Assembly: GCA_965613025.1 (NCBI GenBank)
Contig: CBFDUE010000003.1
Location: 1 to 64,000, forward strand
Length of the DNA stretch: 64,000 nucleotides
Direction: 5' to 3'
Origin: CAYTXJ01 sp965613025
GTDB lineage: Bacteria; Desulfobacterota; DSM-4660; Desulfatiglandales; JALVMZ01
Part shown: positions 61,506-64,000 of the stretch, piece after piece
Layout: every line of letters starts with the position of its first letter
Numbering within the stretch: position 1 is the stretch's first letter
The notes under the pieces: generated by a model
Told to the model about the DNA's origin: nothing
The model's input: only the letters and a program-made list of their open reading frames with translations
The model's database searches: none
Position numbers and translations under genes: made by a program

Positions 61506-62147
61506 TCACCTAATAAAAAACATATATAGGGGAATTGATCCAAAACCGATTAAAAACAGGATACTCAATATATAAGATAAGACCCATATGGCACTCATAT
61601 ATTTGGGATGATTAAGGCCGAGGCTCTGAAATGCGCTCCAAAAGCCATGTCGCACATGCAATGCCACCGCTATCATGCCAAGTATATAGAATATCACATA
61701 TGGAAAAGAGGAAAACCATCTCTTAACCACATCATATAGTTCAACACGGGCTACTCCGAAATGAAAGGTAAATAGATGAAAGATTACAAAGATAAGAAGA
61801 AATGCTCCACTGTATGGCATAAGAGCTGAGGAAAGGGTTCTTCCTCCCTCATATCTCTTCATGCTGTATGAAACGGGGCGAGCCCTGATATTTTCCAAAA
61901 ATAGGATCAGACCAAAAGATATATGCAATATGGCACATAAAAGTAATACAATCTCAATGAGATTTATAATTATCCCAAGGGAATGAAGCCTTGAAGAGTA
62001 ATTAAGCAGAGAGTCTTTCCCACCATAGATAGTCAAATTTCCAAGGAGATGCACGCACAAAAAGCTTATAAAGATAAGGCCAGTTAGGGCCATAACCATC
62101 TTCTTCCCAATTGATGACCAGACTATCCTAAGAAACCAGCCCATCAT
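61506..62147 (-). CDS. sdhC: Succinate dehydrogenase/fumarate reductase cytochrome b subunit
   Basis: A 213-residue membrane protein with five hydrophobic segments, as in the b558 type that uses a single anchor subunit. Histidine ligands are likely in FLCVHLLGNLT (about 30), ILHISFGLIL (about 76), FVIFHLFTFHFG (about 120) and VALHVRHGFWSAFQ (about 162-166). Order sdhC-sdhA-sdhB on the minus strand. It overlaps fumarase by 4 bases. Confidence 0.9.
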   Translation of the reverse strand: MMGWFLRIVWSSIGKKMVMALTGLIFISFLCVHLLGNLTIYGGKDSLLNYSSRLHSLGIIINLIEIVLLLCAILHISFGLILFLENIRARPVSYSMKRYEGGRTLSSALMPYSGAFLLIFVIFHLFTFHFGVARVELYDVVKRWFSSFPYVIFYILGMIAVALHVRHGFWSAFQSLGLNHPKYMSAIWVLSYILSILFLIGFGSIPLYMFFIR

Positions 62148-63760
62148 AATCCCTCATTTAGTGTCTCATAGAAGTCATTTCCCTTATCATCAATTATTAA
62201 AAACGCTGGAAAGTCTTCAACTTCTATCATATATATGGCCTCCATTCCAAGCTCTTCATAATCCAGCAATCTCATATCCTTGATGCATTCTTTTCCGATT
62301 CGTGCAGCCGCTCCTCCGATGGAACCCAGATAGAATCCTCCATATCTTTTACATGAATCCTTAACCATAGGGGATCTATTACCCTTACCCACCATCACCA
62401 AGGATATACCCTGTTTTTGAAATTCGGGCACATAGGGGTCCATCCTGGCAGAGGTGGTAGGTCCAAAAGAGCCCGATGGGTATCCAGGAACTGTCTTTGC
62501 AGGGCCTGCATAGTATATAGGATATTCAAAAAGATATGAGGGGAGTGATTCCCCTCTCTTAAGCCTATTTAGGATCTTGGAATGAGCCATATCGCGTGCA
62601 ACTACCATATGGCCTTTAAGCCTAAGCCTTGCCCCCACTGGAACCTTTGAAAGCTCTTCTCTTAGATGAGTCATTCCTTTGTCCATATTAATCTCATATG
62701 CATTTTCCATATCCTCAAAGGAAGAGGTGGGAAGAAAGCGGGCAGGATCTTCTTCAAGCCTCTCTAAGAAGATTCCTTCATCAGATATGTATCCTAAGAT
62801 ATTTCTGTGTGCAGAACAACTCACCCCTATCCCCACAAAGCAGGAGGCTCCATGCCTTGGAAGCCTGAGTGCGCGAGCTTCAATTGCAAAATATCTTCCT
62901 CCAAATTGTGCACCGATTCCCAGATCCTTTGCCTTTTCAATAAGCCATTTTTCAAATTCTCTATCCCTAAATGCCAGGGATCTACCGCCCTCTTTGGGAA
63001 GAGAGTCCAGATATCCGGCAGAAGCAAGCTTTACCGTCTTTAGATTAAACTCAGGAGATGTTCCACCCACTACCACCACTAAGTGATACGGGGGGCATGC
63101 AGCAGTTCCTATCTCCTTGATCTTTTCACCTATAAATTCCTTTAAGGCCCTTTCATTTAATATGGCCTTGGATTTCTGAAATAGATAGGTCTTGTTGGAA
63201 GACCCCCCTCCCTTTGCAATAAAGAGAAATGAATATCTATCACCTCCGCTTGCTTCAATCTCTATCTGAGCAGGAAGATTATTACCTGAATTCTTTTCCT
63301 CATACATTGTGGATGGAATTACCTGAGAGTAACGAAGTGGATTCTTGGTATATGCATTAGATATCCCTTTTAATAGGGCCTCCCTGTCATTAAATCCGGT
63401 CCAGACCATCTGCCCCTTCTTTCCAAATACAATAGCGGTTCCAGTATCTTGACATAGGGGAAAGAGCCTGCTTGATGCAATCACAGCATTTTTAATAAGT
63501 TCCAATGCCACATATCTATCGTTCTTAGAAGAGTCAGGAGCATTTAAGATCTCTTGTAATCTCCTTAGATGAGAGCTTCTGAGAAGATATGCCATATCTG
63601 TAAAGGCTGTTTCAGACAGAAGCACAAGACCTTCATAGTGAATCTTTAATATGCGGTGTCCTTCAAAATCCCCTACTTCCACATAGTCCTCTGTTATGCA
63701 TCTATATGGAACATCACTATTTTCTATCTTAAAAGGTTCACTATGTAAAAGGTGCTCCAT
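62144..63760 (-). CDS. fumA: Class I (Fe-S) fumarate hydratase, fused alpha-beta form
   Basis: A 538-residue fumarase with both domains in one chain. The alpha part has LCQDTGTAIVFGKKG and GGSSNKTYLFQKSKAIL; cluster Cys are likely C102 (PLCQDTG), one in GTAACPPYH and one in GIGVSCSAHRN. The beta part has GHMVVARDMAHSKI and PGYPSGSFGPTTSARMD. It converts fumarate to malate and is oxygen-sensitive. It sits between malate dehydrogenase and sdhC in a TCA operon. Confidence 0.94.
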   Translation of the reverse strand: MEHLLHSEPFKIENSDVPYRCITEDYVEVGDFEGHRILKIHYEGLVLLSETAFTDMAYLLRSSHLRRLQEILNAPDSSKNDRYVALELIKNAVIASSRLFPLCQDTGTAIVFGKKGQMVWTGFNDREALLKGISNAYTKNPLRYSQVIPSTMYEEKNSGNNLPAQIEIEASGGDRYSFLFIAKGGGSSNKTYLFQKSKAILNERALKEFIGEKIKEIGTAACPPYHLVVVVGGTSPEFNLKTVKLASAGYLDSLPKEGGRSLAFRDREFEKWLIEKAKDLGIGAQFGGRYFAIEARALRLPRHGASCFVGIGVSCSAHRNILGYISDEGIFLERLEEDPARFLPTSSFEDMENAYEINMDKGMTHLREELSKVPVGARLRLKGHMVVARDMAHSKILNRLKRGESLPSYLFEYPIYYAGPAKTVPGYPSGSFGPTTSARMDPYVPEFQKQGISLVMVGKGNRSPMVKDSCKRYGGFYLGSIGGAAARIGKECIKDMRLLDYEELGMEAIYMIEVEDFPAFLIIDDKGNDFYETLNEGL

Positions 63761-63768
63761 CCCCTCTT

Positions 63769-64000
63769 TTATCCCTTAAGCCTCTTCATATCATCTACAA
63801 GCCTCTTTACCGCATCCGCTGACCTTTTAAGCTCTGACATCTCTTCCTCATTTAAAGGGATCTGGATTATCTCTTCAACTCCTCCCTTTCCAAGCTTAAC
63901 CGGTACACCCACAAAGAGCCCTTCAATTCCATACTCTCCTTCAAGGTATGCAGAGCAGGGCACAATCTTTTTCTTATCCTTTAATATGGCCTCTGCCATC
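63769..64000 (-). CDS. mdh: Malate dehydrogenase, C-terminal part (runs off the window)
   Basis: At least 77 residues of the C-terminal domain of a lactate/malate dehydrogenase: KKKIVPCSAYLEGEYG, GLFVGVPVKLGKGGVEEIIQIPLNEEE and a final helix ending in KRLKG. The N-terminal NAD domain lies beyond 64000. Next to fumarase and sdh it is most likely malate dehydrogenase rather than lactate dehydrogenase. Stop at 63769, 8 bases before the fumarase start. Confidence 0.9.
   Translation of the reverse strand, partial: MAEAILKDKKKIVPCSAYLEGEYGIEGLFVGVPVKLGKGGVEEIIQIPLNEEEMSELKRSADAVKRLVDDMKRLKG

Noticed and set aside
1..64000. tRNA, rRNA, riboswitch or CRISPR array
   Set aside because: Reading through the intergenic regions, nearly all under 250 bases, gave no cloverleaf, no known riboswitch core that I recognise and no regularly spaced direct repeats. 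A covariance-model scan would be the decisive test.

Overview
The window reads as chromosomal DNA of a thermophilic, sulfate-reducing (or otherwise sulfur-metabolising) bacterium, most likely a member of the Desulfobacterota. Reasons: a complete dsrMKJOP membrane complex; a periplasmic NiFe hydrogenase with a tetraheme cytochrome c3; a Gram-negative Tol-Pal envelope system; RpoH; and a di-myo-inositol phosphate (DIP) solute operon, which is a marker of thermophiles. The DNA is AT-rich and AGA/AGG arginine codons dominate. The genus cannot be fixed from the sequence alone. I saw no rRNA, tRNA, CRISPR array, transposase gene or prophage.

Layout. 1-8.1 kb: small Cys-rich protein, AdoMetDC-like protein, phosphodiesterase, old-yellow-enzyme-type reductase, acyltransferase, thiolase with its DUF35 partner, amidohydrolase, Fe-S protein. 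8.2-13.2 kb: aspS, hisS, ArsA-like ATPase, ABM monooxygenase. 13.2-23.3 kb: a plus-strand run with mfd, SurA-like foldase, RodZ-like protein, tyrS, rpoH, TPR lipoprotein and a lipoprotein gene that appears frameshifted in a T9 tract. 23.3-30.3 kb: moaA, YhaM-like exonuclease, aldolase-like protein, small proteins, PpiD-like foldase, diadenylate cyclase. 30.2-31.8 kb: three small heat-shock proteins around a divergent promoter region. 31.9-36.1 kb: inositol-phosphate synthase, fused IPCT/DIPPS, an HD-type protein and NamZ. 36.1-44.6 kb: excisionase-like HTH, ClC channel, cpoB-pal-tolB-tolA-tolR-tolQ, mobB and a 57-residue protein. 44.7-48.7 kb: two moeA paralogues and an unknown gene. 48.7-52.7 kb: hydrogenase, its protease and HypC, cytochrome c3. 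52.8-58.7 kb: ferredoxin and rsbRD-dsrMKJOP. 58.8-64 kb: sdhCAB, fumarase and the end of malate dehydrogenase.

Together these suggest an organism that oxidises H2 in the periplasm through cytochrome c3, passes electrons through the Dsr membrane complex to sulfite reduction, runs the succinate-to-oxaloacetate part of the TCA cycle, and protects itself from heat with DIP and small heat-shock proteins.

Most notable non-gene structure: a MITE-like element of about 152 bp (ends GAGAGCTTTG / CAAAGCTCTC, 6-bp target duplications) occurs twice in opposite orientation on either side of the ClC gene. A 27-bp minimal version with its own 6-bp target duplication lies at 67-93. One full copy sits in frame inside the signal peptide of cpoB, and the uninterrupted signal peptide can be reconstructed exactly. 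The HD-type protein overlapping the IPCT/DIPPS gene is a candidate for the phosphatase that finishes DIP synthesis.
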